From: Yarrowia lipolytica
Lineage: Eukaryota > Ascomycota > Dipodascomycetes > Dipodascales
NCBI RefSeq assembly: GCF_001761485.1
Contig: NC_090775.1
Coordinates: 2,673,001-2,737,000 of the forward strand
Reading direction: 5' to 3'
Length of the DNA stretch: 64,000 nucleotides
Shown here: in pieces, positions 61,330-64,000 of the stretch
Position numbering within the stretch: position 1 is the first letter of the stretch
Layout of the letters: each line of letters starts with the position of its first letter
Notes under the pieces: generated by a model
Told to the model about the DNA's origin: nothing
Databases searched by the model: none
The model's input: only the letters and a program-made list of their open reading frames with translations
Position numbers and translations under genes: made by a program

Positions 61330-62688
61330 CTTATCTGGGCAATATGGTGATTTGGCGAATCGTCAAGCACAAAAAGGACCTTAGTGGTGAATGCTGCATG
61401 AACCACGTCTACACGTGGGATAGGGTTGTAAGGGGTCAGATGTGGGGTGTGTACGGAAGGTGCTAGCAGAAGAACCAGCTTGAGCCAGTCTAGTGGATCT
61501 GAGGGACCCCAGGGACGTACATTAGATTATGGATCATCCTCTTTTACATCTAAGTAAGTTGATTCAGTAGGCTACGTGTCAAGTGAAAAAAACACGCGTG
61601 TTCCACGAAATCAGAGTATTAGGTTCTGTTGTACTTGTTCTGTAGTCCCACTTCGAGATCGGAAATAGAATCTAAATTTAATTGCGTATATACGGATGAT
61701 TTACTAGAATATATCATAGTAATTCGAATTAAATTGAGAGAAATGTGGGAGTTGACACAATCGTTGTCAGAGGGTCACATACGACTTTTTATATACAATA
61801 TTTTGTATTATTGACTTTGCACCAATGCCATACAGTAAAACATGTATAGACATCACTTATTATCTCTTGTTCTTCGTAATGCCAGTGCATTCGTATAACA
61901 GCTACAAGTACATACTGTACAGTAGTTGTACTCGTAAAGGACATATACGTAGTACACGTTTTAGTTGACGTGTCGGGTTGCAAGTGCTTGTACAATACTT
62001 GTATCATATAAAGCAATATGAAGGCCTAACGACCAGATGGAATTCTTACTCGAAGAGCAAACGGCTGCACAGGTACACACGGTTCTTGTTATATTTTTTA
62101 CGTATGACTTTTGTTGTACGCAAGATAATACTGTAGTTCAAGTACAGTAGTTTGAAAGTTACTGTATAATTAAATGAATGTATATGCAGGAAAAAACAAA
62201 CGATGTTGAACAAGTAGAACACCATCTGACTGGCAATGGAGGCGAATATAACATATCTGGGGCACTCTGTTCCACTCCCACTTTACTTCGGAACTAATTC
62301 GAATCAGATATACTTGTACCTTCCAGCATATCGAAAAGTACACCCACAGCCCTTCCATGTTAGCCACTGTCGAGTTGGCTGAATTTAGGACACTGACCAG
62401 CCACTGAGAGTATAAGCTGCCACCCACCCACTACTGTATATAGACACGTTACAAACCATAGAGGAAACTCGTCGGTGATCTGAACAATATCATTTACTTT
62501 TGTAAACACTTGCCAAACAGTAACTTATCCTAGTGTATATCCTTCCCTACAAACGCTTCCCACACCCCCATTGGTCCCCCAATATAACACCCCACATAAT
62601 CGCTGCATGTCACTGAGACTAACTACAAGTAGCTAAGCTACCGCGCTCATTCTGTACAGGGCTGATATCTGATACATAAACACCACAC
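61330..62688. other. Divergent promoter region MCD4/aminopeptidase
   Basis: About 1.36 kb. Holds TACAAGTAC (61903-61911), TACTTGTAC (62311-62319) and copy B of the 24-bp repeat. The 85-codon and 104-codon minus-strand frames near 62170-62961 lack features; the second is the shadow of the aminopeptidase gene. Confidence 0.6.
62165..62188. repeat. Copy B of an exact 24-bp repeat
   Basis: Identical to 58026-58049, same orientation, 4.1 kb apart, one on each side of MCD4. Followed by GGAAAAAACAAA instead of the pure A run. Confidence 0.85.
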
Positions 62689-64000
62689 ATGGACGACATT
62701 ATGCAACACAACATGTCTTGGAAAGAGCAAGCTGAGCGTTTCATGGACTTCATGTCCAACGCCCCCACGGCCTACCATGCATGCGATCTTCTGGCCCAAG
62801 ACTTTGATGCAGCTGGATACAAGGAGTTGTATGAGCGAGACGAATGGGACCTCACGACACACAATAAGTTCTACGTGCGACGAAACGGAAGCGCTATCAT
62901 GGGATTCGTAATTGGTGAGAATTGGACGCCTGGAAACGGTGTCGGAGTTGTTGCCACGCATACCGATGCTCTATGTGGCCGAGTCAAGCCCATCAGTATC
63001 AAGCAGCCTGTGGATGGGTATAATTTGTTGGGTGTGGCTCCTTACTCTGGTGCTTTCAGCTCTGTGTGGTGGGACAGAGATCTAGGAATTGGAGGACGAC
63101 TGATTGTTCGAGACGAGGCTTCCAAGTCCGTGACTTCCAAGCTGGTTCATGTCCCTTATCCCATTGCTCGAATCCCAACTCTGGCACCCCATTTCGGAGC
63201 TCCTGCAAACCCTCCTTTCAACCCTGAGACTCAAATGACTCCTATAATTGGTCTCACATCGTCTAAGGAAGTCAAGGCACCTACAGATGAAGAGAAGCAG
63301 TCTCCCATGGTTGGAAAACACTCGATCGACCTGCTCCGAGTCCTCGCTAAACACGCACGCGTGCCAGTGAAGGACATTCTGCAGGTCGAGCTTGAGCTAT
63401 TCGACACTCAGGACCCTGTCATTGGAGGTCTTAACCACGAGTTCATCTTCTGTCCTCGAGTTGACGATAAGCTGTGCACTTACACTGCTGTGCAGGGCTT
63501 CATTGCCGCCAAGCACGACGACAGAGCTCTCAACGTCGTTGCCTGCTACGATAACGAAGAGGTTGGCTCTGGGACTCGTCAGGGTGCTCAGGGAGATTTG
63601 TTCCAATGCATTGTTGAGCGGGTCGTGGCTCATGGTATGGACTCCTCTGTAGCCAACCAAGCAGCGGAGTACACTCGACAGACCTACGCCAACTCATTCT
63701 TGGTCAGTGCTGATGTGGGCCACGCTGTGAACCCCAACTTTTCTGACGCATACCTTGAGTTCCACAAGCCGCAGCTCAACTACGGAATGACACTCAAGGT
63801 ATACCCGAATGCTGCTACCACGTCCGATGCAGTTTCCATGGCTTTGATCGAGGAGATTGCTCGACGAACAGACAACAAGACCCAGGTGATGCATACTCGA
63901 AACGACACTCGTGCTGGAGGAACTCTGGGTAAGTTCCTTGCCTCAGCTACAGGTATGCGAGCAGTCGATGCTGGTATTGCTCAGTTGTCCATGCACTCTA
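62689..64000 (+). CDS. APE1: APE1-type M18 aminopeptidase (3' end outside window)
   Basis: The first 437 residues are in the window; about 40 more are expected from the family. The protein is a dodecameric zinc metallopeptidase of family M18 that cleaves N-terminal residues. Motifs are THTDAL (ligands H91 and D93), VDGYNLLGVAPYSG, WWDRDLGIGGRL, IPTLAPHFG, CPRVDDKLC, CYDNEEVGSGTRQGA and RAGGTLGKFLAS, ending at IAQLSMHS. The sequence resembles vacuolar aminopeptidase I (Ape1/Lap4) more than the cytosolic aspartyl type (Ape4), whose zinc motif reads HTDSP. Unlike S. cerevisiae Ape1 there is no roughly 45-residue N-terminal propeptide: the chain starts at the equivalent of the mature enzyme, and an in-frame TAA at 62677 blocks extension. 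Confidence 0.85.
   Translation, partial: MDDIMQHNMSWKEQAERFMDFMSNAPTAYHACDLLAQDFDAAGYKELYERDEWDLTTHNKFYVRRNGSAIMGFVIGENWTPGNGVGVVATHTDALCGRVKPISIKQPVDGYNLLGVAPYSGAFSSVWWDRDLGIGGRLIVRDEASKSVTSKLVHVPYPIARIPTLAPHFGAPANPPFNPETQMTPIIGLTSSKEVKAPTDEEKQSPMVGKHSIDLLRVLAKHARVPVKDILQVELELFDTQDPVIGGLNHEFIFCPRVDDKLCTYTAVQGFIAAKHDDRALNVVACYDNEEVGSGTRQGAQGDLFQCIVERVVAHGMDSSVANQAAEYTRQTYANSFLVSADVGHAVNPNFSDAYLEFHKPQLNYGMTLKVYPNAATTSDAVSMALIEEIARRTDNKTQVMHTRNDTRAGGTLGKFLASATGMRAVDAGIAQLSMHS

Overview
The window is nuclear DNA of an ascomycete yeast and looks like Yarrowia lipolytica. This is inferred from three things. Introns open with GTGAGT and end with a CTAAC branch point only a few bases from the 3' AG. 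Genes are mostly intron-poor, with CGA-rich arginine codons. Gene-free stretches are long and full of TACTTGTAC/GTACAAGTA words. I see no rRNA or tRNA gene, CRISPR array, transposon or virus-derived element that I can support. Several predicted reading frames open at non-ATG codons, so I reset starts to the first credible ATG: ABC transporter, VAS1, PIS1, REB1, CCP1, the small membrane protein and the secreted protein.

Layout. 1-6.5 kb: a C2H2 zinc-finger-like protein and a secreted Asn/Gln-rich protein, then 2.5 kb without a gene. 6.5-11.2 kb: a full-size ABCB transporter with a long Gln-rich N-terminus. 11.3-22.8 kb: TRM2(-), VAS1(+), RRP46(-), TPC1(+), NOC4(-). 23.7-27.3 kb: ATP4 (three exons, +) and PIS1(-). 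28.7-34.2 kb: RIX1, SAS10 and a small two-helix membrane protein, all +. 35.7-44.8 kb: CDC123(-), CCT4 (three exons, +), UTP30(-), a REB1-like Myb factor(+), RPS11 (two exons, -). 45-50 kb: a doubtful small ORF and CCP1. 50.7-57.5 kb: an MLP1/TPR homologue (two exons) and a Ser/Ala-rich protein with a GPI-like tail. 58.5-64 kb: MCD4(-) and the start of an APE1-type M18 aminopeptidase that runs off the window.

Many genes serve ribosome production and translation: RRP46, NOC4, RIX1, SAS10, UTP30 and RPS11, with TRM2, VAS1, CDC123 and the general regulatory factor REB1. Others are mitochondrial (ATP4, CCP1, TPC1, a possible mitochondrial VAS1 form) or make membrane lipid and GPI anchors (PIS1, MCD4).

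The observations I value most are these: a mitochondrial-targeting-like extension in frame with VAS1 but without an ATG; two exact Reb1-type sites in the leader of the REB1 gene; an APE1-type protease that lacks the N-terminal propeptide used for vacuolar import; a secreted protein made of two related modules with Kex2-like sites; an exact 24-bp repeat on either side of MCD4; and the dispersed GTACTTGTAC word family confined to gene-free DNA.
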